Below the pieces are notes generated by a model. It was not told where the DNA came from. It saw only the letters and a list, made by a program, of their open reading frames with translations, and did no database searches. Position numbers and translations under genes: made by a program. Shown here in pieces: positions 16,358-24,499 of a stretch of DNA of 64,000 nucleotides. This DNA comes from a virus, in the IMG/VR virus record IMGVR_UViG_3300027736_000035, positions 1-64,000 of that record; one strand, 5' to 3'. The first letter of the stretch is position 1; the number at the start of each line of letters is the position of its first letter.

Positions 16358-16950
16358 GTTATCACCTTGTTGATAGATTCAAACACCATTAGATTTCCTT
16401 TTTTGCTAAAATGATTTATTAACCCAGGGTGTTCTTGGAATATTTTTTCAAACGATATAAAATTACAATCAACAAATTTAAAATCTTGTGGTAGACCAGT
16501 GATATGTATTGCTGTTCCTTTAAACGACTCTAAGTATTTTATTTCATAGCCGATGATAAGATCATGTACAAAAATTGCATACTCGGGCAAGAAAAATTTT
16601 TCAAAGTAGTCAGCAACACTCTGTAAAGTTTTATTTTTAGATTGCTTGATATCTGAGTAAATTAGATCACAATCCTTGTGTAAAACATCATTGTAATGGT
16701 CTGGATGTGACTCTATCGGGATTCGGAAAGGACTGGTATGCGATAAAATAACATAATCAAATAATGATAAGTCGGCTGCATATAACTGTTTCCAAATTTT
16801 ATATTCACTGCATCCAGCTTGACTCAAATTGGTAACTTGATGAGTATCGGCCAACAGAATTGGCCAACCTTTATAGTCCTGATGTTTAGCTGACCAATCT
16901 GCGCTAAAACTGTCTCCACAGATTAAAATTTTTTTAGCAGTAGAATTCAT
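16354..16950 (-). CDS. SGNH-hydrolase-like protein
   Basis: 198 residues. I-L-I-C-G-D-S-F-S-A-D-W (about 8-19) is a clear G-D-S block I with Ser14. L-S-Q-A-G-C-S-E-Y (about 43-51) gives the block II Gly. N-H-F-S-K-K-G-N near the C-terminus is a block V-like His segment. It overlaps gp47 and the next SGNH gene by 4 bases each. Two SGNH-like genes in tandem, nested between the two subunits of the recombination nuclease, are unusual. Function may be deacylation of a glycan; this is inferred from fold only. Confidence 0.65.
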   Translation of the reverse strand: MNSTAKKILICGDSFSADWSAKHQDYKGWPILLADTHQVTNLSQAGCSEYKIWKQLYAADLSLFDYVILSHTSPFRIPIESHPDHYNDVLHKDCDLIYSDIKQSKNKTLQSVADYFEKFFLPEYAIFVHDLIIGYEIKYLESFKGTAIHITGLPQDFKFVDCNFISFEKIFQEHPGLINHFSKKGNLMVFESINKVIT

Positions 16951-17963
16951 AGATTCTGGTAGATCTTCAGCAGCAGTTTATTGTCGTAGAATTCTGATTC
17001 AATGTTGGTAATCTGATCTGTCACAATCTGATCTACCGATTCAAACTTGATCTCACCAGGCGCCATGTCGGTATCCACTGATGAGTTCTTGTTCGGTATC
17101 AAGGCCATCTCTCTGAGGTTGTAATCTCGAATATATGTTTCTTTGATGTAGTTGGCCTCTTCGTATGAAATCTCAATGTCCAAATTAACACGCACATGCA
17201 TCCTGGGTGCAAGCAATGAGGCTGCATTGTCGATGATGTTGGCAAGTCCTAGCACACGGTATCTAGGTTGATCGGGCCAGGCATGATACACAGGATCTTG
17301 GCCCCACTCTAATATGGTAAGGCCACGTGCATCATCTCCGGCATCGGCGTAGTTGTGCGGAAAGCAGTTGCCTATGTAAGTGATGTTTTTCTTGGTCTGA
17401 CGTTTGTGAAAGTGCCCGGTGAACACATGTTCAAAGTTGTTGAAGTCTTCTCTGCGAACTTCTCCATGATCCGGCATCTCTACCATGGCATTCATGAGGT
17501 ATCCGGGCAGTTCAAAATGCCCGAACATGTATTTGCCTGTTAACTTAGCCAAGCGTTTATGATCGTCACCAACCAGCCAAGGAGCAATAACCACATCACC
17601 ATTGGAAAACCAATCGTTACAAATTTCAACATTGGGGAGGTGCTTGGCCCATTCAACACTTTGAATATCACGCTTATCACGATAGTATAGATCGTGATTT
17701 CCAGGAATAAAATAAACTCGATCAAAGTTATCATTCATGTGCTCCAATGCTCGTAGACTGAAGTTCAGTGTGACGATGTTGAGACTGGCTCGATTGTTGT
17801 GCCAGTCACCTAAGAACATGCAGGTCTCGCAGCCTTCTGCCAGAGCCTTGGCCGTGGCCCACTTAACAAAGTTCAAGCAGTCTTCATTGTGAGTGGTGCT
17901 GTTGCTCTTGAGTCCAAAGTGGATGTCTGTAAAGATTGCGGCTTTACGAAATAGATTAGTCAT
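16947..17963 (-). CDS. 47: Recombination nuclease subunit, gp47 (SbcD/Mre11-like)
   Basis: 338 residues. Metallophosphoesterase motifs appear in order: F-T-D-I-H-F-G (about 11-17), G-D-W-H-N-N (about 52-57), P-G-N-H-D-L (about 87-92), G-H-F-E-L and T-G-H-F-H-K-R. These bind the two metal ions of the Mre11-type nuclease. With gp46 it processes DNA ends and stalled forks. It overlaps the upstream P-loop gene by 8 bases and the downstream SGNH gene by 4. Its base composition is closer to gp46 than to the inserted genes. Confidence 0.95.
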   Translation of the reverse strand: MTNLFRKAAIFTDIHFGLKSNSTTHNEDCLNFVKWATAKALAEGCETCMFLGDWHNNRASLNIVTLNFSLRALEHMNDNFDRVYFIPGNHDLYYRDKRDIQSVEWAKHLPNVEICNDWFSNGDVVIAPWLVGDDHKRLAKLTGKYMFGHFELPGYLMNAMVEMPDHGEVRREDFNNFEHVFTGHFHKRQTKKNITYIGNCFPHNYADAGDDARGLTILEWGQDPVYHAWPDQPRYRVLGLANIIDNAASLLAPRMHVRVNLDIEISYEEANYIKETYIRDYNLREMALIPNKNSSVDTDMAPGEIKFESVDQIVTDQITNIESEFYDNKLLLKIYQNL

Positions 17964-18909
17964 AGTTGTACAGGTTTGTACCTAGAACTCGTTCTAGGGT
18001 CGTGATAATTTGATTGTAAATTGGTTGATAATCCTGTTGGCAAGTATCAACTGCTTTTTGATAGTTGGATATAATTTGTTGAGCACTGTATGGATTTTTC
18101 ACATGTGATATCTTATCAAAGTGTGCATGTAGGTCTTCAAGAAAACTAAATTCAATTTTTTTATTGTAAAATATCTTTAATCCCAACAAAAAATCGGCGT
18201 AATTACAAATTGAGCTCAGTGTATTTTTATAGTCTGAATCTGAAAGTGTGATCTCTCTCCAGCCGGATACCCGTGCCTGATTTTCATTAAAATTGTTTCT
18301 TGTAGTCAGCATAATACCATATCTTTCTGCAACTGCCCCACTAACCACTTGATCAATGAATCTTTTGCGTAAGATACCAAGAATTTTTTTAGCATTGACC
18401 ACAGTTGAAAATTGATCTTGCATTAGCAAATCATCAATATTGTGTAGACAATTGGTTACACCAGTGATATCTCTAAGAACGTGAGTTCCAGATCGACCAG
18501 GAGTAAACACAATAGCTGGTTCAGTTTCCAAGCATTCCAAAACAACCGGTTGCTGGAATACTATTTTGTCGGCAAAAATTAATCTAAAGAAACTTGAATG
18601 CAGCCAATGTGATTTGCTATATCCATCATTCCAGACTGGTTCTAGATTTGCCAAATCGTTCTCATAAGAAGTGAGAACCTTTATGACTTTGAAATTACGA
18701 GCAGCAGCAAACAGTTCTTCAGCATCAAACACATCAGCACTTGTTAAATCTGTGCAAATATCTAGATCAACTGCTTGTTGATATTTTTGAGACAGATCAG
18801 TGGCATCAGGCCACTGATCTAATAGACACAGGCGAGAGCTGCTTTTGTAAAATGTTGATGCCCACGGTTTAACTAATTGGTTACCGTTGTGCAATAGTAA
18901 GTATGACAT
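17956..18909 (-). CDS. Sulfotransferase-like P-loop protein (TPGRSGTHVL)
   Basis: 317 residues. V-F-T-P-G-R-S-G-T-H-V-L-R-D at about 133-146 matches the 5'-phosphosulfate-binding loop of sulfotransferases (x-x-x-R-S-G-T-x-x-L), which transfer sulfate from PAPS to sugars or tyrosines. The first 130 residues are of unknown type. A second, C-terminal sulfotransferase motif is not obvious. It lies between gp55 and gp47 and overlaps gp47 by 8 bases. AT-rich. Other P-loop kinases or transferases remain possible. Confidence 0.6.
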   Translation of the reverse strand: MSYLLLHNGNQLVKPWASTFYKSSSRLCLLDQWPDATDLSQKYQQAVDLDICTDLTSADVFDAEELFAAARNFKVIKVLTSYENDLANLEPVWNDGYSKSHWLHSSFFRLIFADKIVFQQPVVLECLETEPAIVFTPGRSGTHVLRDITGVTNCLHNIDDLLMQDQFSTVVNAKKILGILRKRFIDQVVSGAVAERYGIMLTTRNNFNENQARVSGWREITLSDSDYKNTLSSICNYADFLLGLKIFYNKKIEFSFLEDLHAHFDKISHVKNPYSAQQIISNYQKAVDTCQQDYQPIYNQIITTLERVLGTNLYNYD

Positions 18910-18921
18910 TGATGTATTATA

Positions 18922-19830
18922 CTACTCATCCAAGGTGCTCACAACCGGACCGGACATGGCTTGCATGCTGTGTTTGCCAGAATTCTGTCGAGTCCAGCTA
19001 GGATTGAGTCCGTTCATCTCTAAAATGTCATCACGGATGTTTTGATTTTTCTTTTCTATGTTCAGGATCCTGGTGAAGCTATTGGTGATGGCAGCAGTGT
19101 AATAGGCAAAAGGATTTTGTGATTTTGATTCATCAAACTGCAATCCAATTTGGCTCAGCTGCAACAGGGCCTGACCACGCATTTCTTCGTTGTAGGTGTA
19201 TCCGCGCCAGTTTGAGCGGGTGGCATAGCGTTCGCACAGCTTCATGAACATGGTGGCTAACTTGCGAGTCATTTCTCCGTGATCTTTTGAAAACTCCCCG
19301 GTTTCCAATGTGCCGCGCCAGTGACTGCGCCCCACAATAAATGGAACTTTTTCATTGTCTATGCGATAGTGTTCAAATGGTGGAAAGTTCAATCGCACAT
19401 GATTCAAACTCAACACTGGCACGTCTAACAGATCCGCCAAAGGATCTTCGTCTTCCACGGCGTCATCTAGATCCAAGATGTCTTCCAGACGGCGACGTTT
19501 GGCTTTGGCTTCTGCTTTGGTAATTTTCTTGGGAGCCATGGGCACATGATCCCACATGGTGATGCGAAACACAATGTCTGTGTTGGGGATTTTTTTAGGA
19601 TCTACAATCTCACCAGTTTCACGTTTGATACGATCTGCTCTGTTGCGTCGTGCTTCGGCTGTGGTTCGTTGATTGATCTTGTCAAGACTGGGCAAAATGA
19701 TATCAAATTGATGATCTAGCCCACGATCACGGTACCAACAGTAGTTGTTTTTGCTGAGATGAATTTCTTTGAGGATATCTCTGTTGTTGAGATAGTTGAC
19801 GCGGGGTGCAGACTTTGGCAATAAAGACAT
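18922..19830 (-). CDS. 55: Late-transcription sigma factor, gp55-like
   Basis: 302 residues (T4 gp55 is 185). The C-terminal half contains E-E-M-R-G-Q-A-L-L-Q-L, then N-P-F-A-Y-Y-T-A-A-I-T-N-S-F, then I-E-K-K-N-Q-N-I-R-D, the region-2-like core of T4-family late sigma factors that recognises the TATAAATA element. The N-terminal half is an extra charged region with the Lys-rich A-K-A-K-R-R-R stretch. The ATG at 19830 has a strong ribosome site (AGGAG at 19835-19839). It is the first gene of the minus-strand operon and would drive the late promoters listed here. Confidence 0.88.
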   Translation of the reverse strand: MSLLPKSAPRVNYLNNRDILKEIHLSKNNYCWYRDRGLDHQFDIILPSLDKINQRTTAEARRNRADRIKRETGEIVDPKKIPNTDIVFRITMWDHVPMAPKKITKAEAKAKRRRLEDILDLDDAVEDEDPLADLLDVPVLSLNHVRLNFPPFEHYRIDNEKVPFIVGRSHWRGTLETGEFSKDHGEMTRKLATMFMKLCERYATRSNWRGYTYNEEMRGQALLQLSQIGLQFDESKSQNPFAYYTAAITNSFTRILNIEKKNQNIRDDILEMNGLNPSWTRQNSGKHSMQAMSGPVVSTLDE

Positions 19831-19846
19831 GAATTCTCCTGATATG

Positions 19847-19854
19847 TATTTATT
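19847..19854 (-). promoter_or_regulatory. Putative late-type promoter, AATAAATA
   Basis: Minus-strand AATAAATA, 7 of 8 to the T4 late element, 16 bases before the gp55 ATG and just ahead of its AGGAG ribosome site. If used, gp55 would support its own expression. AT-rich context makes chance occurrence possible. Confidence 0.35.
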
Positions 19855-19910
19855 GTAGCAGATTTATTCAAGTTGTCAACCTTTATATAAACTATGCCGT
19901 TTTTGCACCT

Positions 19911-19918
19911 GCTAAATA
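19911..19918 (+). promoter_or_regulatory. Putative late promoter, GCTAAATA
   Basis: GCTAAATA keeps the TAAATA core and lies 16 bases before the ATG at 19935, with AGGA at 19924-19927 as ribosome site between them. It would head the long tail and baseplate operon. Confidence 0.4.
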
Positions 19919-19934
19919 AGATACAGGAACAACA

Positions 19935-21734
19935 ATGGCCAATTACAATCCCAACGACGCAGCAGCATTTAACAAAGCTCTTCAAAGTGGTCTCAGCACA
20001 GCTGATGCAGCCAAGCAGGCTGGTATTACTCCTGCGGCTGCTGCTCAGTATGCACTTGGCAGCAACAACAATCTTGGCAGCCAGAATCCTGGAGTCGCTG
20101 CCACTCCGGCAACTGAACAATCTACTTTTGCTACTCAGGCAATTCCGCAAACTTTTTCTGGACAACCGGCCCAAGGTGTGCAATTGGCATCAGCTGCAAC
20201 TCCACTTCGTAGAGAAGGCATCGTGGAGAGAAACGGTACCATTACTTTTATACCACAAGATGCTCCTGTTGGCACTGTGCCTGGCGCCGGAAATGGCCAA
20301 GCTACAACACCCGGTCCTGCTAGTCAAACTCCCGTTGCCCCGACGGACGGTGGTCGAGGTACCGGCCTTATTGAACGGCCAATCGAACAGGCGCCACCAT
20401 TGCCCAACAACACCGTGACACCTGTTATTGCTAATGGTCAACCCCCTGCAGCAGCACCTGCAGCAACACCTGCAGCAAATGTTCCAGTACCGGTATTCAA
20501 CACACCAGGCGCTGCACAAAACGGTCAAGGCGGTACAGTTCCTGTCGCTGCGCCTGCCCCAGCTGTGAGTGGCAACGGTCAGGCTCCGGTACCAGCAGTT
20601 ACAACTCCTTCCACTGGCAGTGCAGGGCCCGCACCTGGCACTGGATATGGCGACAATCCAGCTGACCTGGCCGTGTTCCCCACAACTGGTCCAACACCGG
20701 TGGTCACAGGGCCAGCAGCTGGTGGGTATGGAGACGGCAATGCAGCTGACCTGGCTGTGTTTCCCACAACTGGTCCAACACCGGTGGATGAAGAATCAGC
20801 GTATCCACCAAACCCTGTAGATCAGCCCAATGACCGTAGAATGAATGATGCTGACTATATTAATTCATTAGAAACAGCACGCAACAAAGACAATACCATT
20901 CAGCAGGCCACGCTAAATCAAACCTACAAACTGCCTGGCAATGGTGACTGGCGATTCCGCATCAGTCTTGCTGAAGGTGCCACTTATCTTTACAAAGCTG
21001 GCGGCAGTGCAAATGGTGCTGCAAGCGGAAGTGATACAAATATACTGGCACCACTGGCAACCACCAACGGAGTGGTATTTCCCTACACACCATCAGTGAC
21101 CACCAGCTATCAAGCCAAATACAACACCTATGATTTAGTGCATTCAAACTATCGTGGAGTTTTTTATCAAGGCAGCGGTGTGAGTGAAATCAGTGTGCGA
21201 GGAGTGTTCACTGCACAAAACACATTTGAAGCAGGCTACTTGTTGGCAGTGATACATTTTTTCCGATCAGTTACCAAGATGTTCTACGGCCAAGACGAAC
21301 AACGCGGAGCACCACCACCGCTGGTGTATCTCACAGGACTAGGCGACTATCAATTCAACGCACATCCTGCTGTGGTCACAAATTTTGAATACAGCTTGCC
21401 CAGCGATGTAGACTACATACGAGCTAATAGCTTCAATAACTTTGGTACAGATCTAGCCAATCGACGAAACGGAGCATTTACTCCTTCCAACCCATTGAGT
21501 GCTATTGCCACTAGATTGGACCTGTCAGGATTGTTCCCCAATGCTGTGGCATCTAAACCAGACTATGGCCCTATTACCAATTCAGTGACCAACACAGCCA
21601 AAGCCACATACGTTCCTACCAAAATAGATATCAGTGTGTCCTTGTTGCCGGTGCAAACAAGAGATCAGGTCAGCAAACAGTTTAGTCTTAAAAAATTTGC
21701 CACCGGCAGCCTGTTACGTGGAGGATTCTGGTAA
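19935..21734 (+). CDS. Baseplate tail-tube cap-like protein (gp48/gp54 type) with Pro/Ala-rich N-terminus
   Basis: 599 residues. Residues 1-300 are low-complexity, rich in Ala, Pro, Gly, Thr and Gln, with a tandem duplication at 237-284. Residues about 320-599 look structured: G-D-W-R-F-R-I-S-L, then S-E-I-S-V-R-G-V-F-T-A-Q, then A-P-P-P-L-V-Y-L and G-D-Y-Q-F-N, then D-V-D-Y-I. This order is characteristic of the T4 gp48/gp54 group, which caps the baseplate hub and starts tube polymerisation. The long disordered N-terminus is not expected for T4 gp48 (364 residues) and may be a fused linker. Directly coupled (TAATG) to the gp53-like gene. Confidence 0.62.
   Translation: MANYNPNDAAAFNKALQSGLSTADAAKQAGITPAAAAQYALGSNNNLGSQNPGVAATPATEQSTFATQAIPQTFSGQPAQGVQLASAATPLRREGIVERNGTITFIPQDAPVGTVPGAGNGQATTPGPASQTPVAPTDGGRGTGLIERPIEQAPPLPNNTVTPVIANGQPPAAAPAATPAANVPVPVFNTPGAAQNGQGGTVPVAAPAPAVSGNGQAPVPAVTTPSTGSAGPAPGTGYGDNPADLAVFPTTGPTPVVTGPAAGGYGDGNAADLAVFPTTGPTPVDEESAYPPNPVDQPNDRRMNDADYINSLETARNKDNTIQQATLNQTYKLPGNGDWRFRISLAEGATYLYKAGGSANGAASGSDTNILAPLATTNGVVFPYTPSVTTSYQAKYNTYDLVHSNYRGVFYQGSGVSEISVRGVFTAQNTFEAGYLLAVIHFFRSVTKMFYGQDEQRGAPPPLVYLTGLGDYQFNAHPAVVTNFEYSLPSDVDYIRANSFNNFGTDLANRRNGAFTPSNPLSAIATRLDLSGLFPNAVASKPDYGPITNSVTNTAKATYVPTKIDISVSLLPVQTRDQVSKQFSLKKFATGSLLRGGFW
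20643..20786 (+). repeat. Duplicated unit in the N-terminal linker
   Basis: Two units encode G-Y-G-D-x-x-A-D-L-A-V-F-P-T-T-G-P-T-P-V (20643-20702 and 20724-20786), nearly identical also at DNA level, separated by a short V-T-G-P-A-A-G spacer. This is a local tandem duplication in a disordered region. Confidence 0.85.
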
Positions 21735-22033
21735 TGGCCACTTATGACGCAACCAGTCCCTATTACAACACGCCCTATGCCCAGTTCTATCTGGACAAAA
21801 TGGTCAACAGACCCATACCAGCAGGCAATGACGATTTGACTTTTACTATCAATCTTACCTATCAGTATCGTCCTGACCTATTGGCCTATGACTTGTACGG
21901 CAATGCTGGACTGTGGTGGGTATTTTATCAGCGCAATCCAAACACACTGACAAAACCCCCATTTGACTTCGCAGCCAACACTTTTATATATTTGCCAAAC
22001 GGTAACACATTGAAATCAGCGTTGGGGTACTAA
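21734..22033 (+). CDS. 53: Baseplate wedge protein, gp53-like
   Basis: 99 residues, shorter than T4 gp53 (196). The middle segment R-P-D-L-L-A-Y-D-L-Y-G-N-A-G-L-W-W-V-F (about 50-68) is the LysM-like core shared by gp53-type wedge proteins, which join wedges around the hub. It starts within TAATG of the tube-cap gene and is followed after 3 bases by the hub gene. Position among tube cap, hub and gp5 supports the call. Confidence 0.72.
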   Translation: MATYDATSPYYNTPYAQFYLDKMVNRPIPAGNDDLTFTINLTYQYRPDLLAYDLYGNAGLWWVFYQRNPNTLTKPPFDFAANTFIYLPNGNTLKSALGY

Positions 22034-22036
22034 AAC

Positions 22037-24499
22037 ATGGCTGACAATCTAGCACCTGCTGACGCTGCACAAAAACAATCGTTTACTGACTCCACGTTGT
22101 CTCAAGCACTGATTGAGCCGCAACCCAATGTGCTGGATAAATTTGCCAGCTACACATATCAAGCATCGGTATATCTCATGACTACAGATCAATATCGAAA
22201 TTTGTTAAGCAGCGCCAACAAAACTATTCCTGACAGTCAATTGCTGTTTCAAAGCGGCGGCAAAACTGTTGGTAACAAATTTTTTGACAATGACTTTTAC
22301 ATAGACAATATCACACTAGAAACTGCATTGGCCGGAAAACAGACTCAAGGAGCTCACATGGTCACTGATTTAAAATTCACTGTGACTGAGCCAATGGGAA
22401 TAACCTTGTTAGATCGACTGGCCAATGCAGTGGCAGATTCAATGCCGCTGGATACTGCAGGAAAAGTAAATTTCAGTGCAGTACAATATCTGATGGCCAT
22501 ACGGTTTTTTGGATATGATCAACATGGCAATTTATCAGCGCCAGGGATACCTGCAGCAGTTGGAAGAACTGCCAACCCCAAAGCAGTGGTTATAAAATAT
22601 ATTCCTTTCTGTATAAAATTTATCAAGTGGACTGTGGGTACCAAATTGGTCAGTTATGAAATTGAAGGAGCGCCAGTGGGTCAAATCACCGCCGGCAGCA
22701 CTGCTCGTGGTACTGTGCCATTTGATATAGAACTCAGTGCAAAAAGTGTAGGAGAAATTTTGTCTGGGTCTGCTACCTATGCTGCACCCAAAGTTGATGA
22801 TAAAGATAACAGATCTGCACGACAAGGAACTGCGGCCACCGGTGCAGCGGCACCAACTAGAACTGGTGGAGCAGCCAATGGAGGCAGTCCATCAGCACCA
22901 CCAAATGCAGGAGCAGTACCTACTCCCAAAGCCAAAACAATTACATCAGGGTTGATGGATGCAATGAACAAGTTTCAACAAGAACTAGTTCAGAGAAAGG
23001 TTTACAACATTGCTGATGAATACGAACTTGTGTTTGTGGATGCGGATGAAATAAAACAAGCACAATTGCAAGGACCACAAAAAGAGGTTGATAAAAAAAC
23101 TGGATCCATGGCTCCGAGTGCTAGTGCTGATCCAAAAAGTTTAGATTCCAGCAAAATACCAGCCAACACCACTCAACGAAACAAGCCTATTCCGGCTGGT
23201 CAATCAATCACACAAGTGATTGACCTTATTATTAGAAATAGTTCTTACATAACCAAACAAGAAAGAGTAATCAACAATCCAGATGGATCCGCAGAGGATG
23301 GATCTTCAGCAGTTCAAAAACCCATGTCATGGTTTTTGATCACATATTCGGCCACCCCCATCGGCGACAAAATTGATTCCCAACGCAACGATTTTGCTTA
23401 CAAAATAAAATACACCATAACAAAATATGCAGTACCAAATTTTGATAGCAAGTATTTTCCAATTACTACTTTTCCCGGGCTGCACAAACAATACAACTAT
23501 TGGTTTACTGGGCAAAACACATCAGTATTGGATTATTCAGCAACTTATGATGCACTATACAACCTCACAGTGAATGGCAGCAAAGTTGGCGACTCAGCAT
23601 ACGAACAACGCAAGAAATTACTGACCAGCAGCACCAATGACCTGCCCAAGTACTCTTACAATCCGCGAAGCACCCAAGCTGTTGGCTATGGCGACGGCAA
23701 AAGCAACGAGGGCAGCGCCAATGCTGCTGAATATCTTTATAGTCCGGATACATTGAGCAGTTCCAGGCTGCGAATTGTTGGTGATCCTGCTTGGATACAA
23801 CAAGGCAGTTTGTTCAAACCCATTGATGTTGAAACCTACAAAGCCGAAGCCAAGCTGGGGTTTTTGCCCGACGGTACTATTTCGTTTGACAGTGCTCAAG
23901 TGCTGTACGAAATTGCCTGGCAACGTCCTGAAGATTATGATCTCAAAAGTGGGCTGGCAGATCCTTATGCCAAAACTAAACTGAAATATGGCGAACGTTT
24001 GCCATTGCAAAGCAACATTTACAATGCTATGAAAGTCACGAGTGAATTCCGCGGTGGGCAATTTGAACAAACACTAGAAGGCACATTGTATTTTTACAAC
24101 AAGCCCAAAGCAACAACTACCTCTGCTGCTGCCAATGCTGCCGATACTACCGACGGCAGCGACAGCAGATTTGCACGACAAGGAACTCCGGCATTGACAT
24201 CAGCTGCACAAGGTCAAACAGGCACAACGTTGGCACCCATCGGAGATCTTGCAAATCAAGCAGGAATCAGAGATCCACAACAGCTGAGTCAGCTGGCACA
24301 ACAAGTGCCTAACATTGTACCATCACAACCAGCAAGCAACCCAACCAGCAGCGGACAACCGGTGGGAACTGCTGCCACTGATGGACAAACAGGACCAAAC
24401 AGCTCGCCGCCGGTGGCGGCCCCTGGGAGAACAACATTGGATTCTTTACAATCAAATCCAACCAACACTCCACCTTATTTGACAACTAGAGACACATAA
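22037..24499 (+). CDS. Baseplate hub protein (gp27 position)
   Basis: 820 residues. The order is an N-terminal beta-rich region (about 1-270) with Y-E-I-E-G-A-P-V-G-Q-I, an Ala/Gly/Pro-rich linker (about 255-300), a middle domain (about 300-680), and a disordered Gln/Ser/Thr/Pro tail after 700. Such large proteins between gp53 and gp5 in marine T4-like phages are thought to replace T4 gp27 (391 residues), the hub ring on which gp5 sits; I rely on position rather than clear motifs. TAATG coupling with the gp5-like gene suggests the two are made together. Confidence 0.5.
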   Translation: MADNLAPADAAQKQSFTDSTLSQALIEPQPNVLDKFASYTYQASVYLMTTDQYRNLLSSANKTIPDSQLLFQSGGKTVGNKFFDNDFYIDNITLETALAGKQTQGAHMVTDLKFTVTEPMGITLLDRLANAVADSMPLDTAGKVNFSAVQYLMAIRFFGYDQHGNLSAPGIPAAVGRTANPKAVVIKYIPFCIKFIKWTVGTKLVSYEIEGAPVGQITAGSTARGTVPFDIELSAKSVGEILSGSATYAAPKVDDKDNRSARQGTAATGAAAPTRTGGAANGGSPSAPPNAGAVPTPKAKTITSGLMDAMNKFQQELVQRKVYNIADEYELVFVDADEIKQAQLQGPQKEVDKKTGSMAPSASADPKSLDSSKIPANTTQRNKPIPAGQSITQVIDLIIRNSSYITKQERVINNPDGSAEDGSSAVQKPMSWFLITYSATPIGDKIDSQRNDFAYKIKYTITKYAVPNFDSKYFPITTFPGLHKQYNYWFTGQNTSVLDYSATYDALYNLTVNGSKVGDSAYEQRKKLLTSSTNDLPKYSYNPRSTQAVGYGDGKSNEGSANAAEYLYSPDTLSSSRLRIVGDPAWIQQGSLFKPIDVETYKAEAKLGFLPDGTISFDSAQVLYEIAWQRPEDYDLKSGLADPYAKTKLKYGERLPLQSNIYNAMKVTSEFRGGQFEQTLEGTLYFYNKPKATTTSAAANAADTTDGSDSRFARQGTPALTSAAQGQTGTTLAPIGDLANQAGIRDPQQLSQLAQQVPNIVPSQPASNPTSSGQPVGTAATDGQTGPNSSPPVAAPGRTTLDSLQSNPTNTPPYLTTRDT

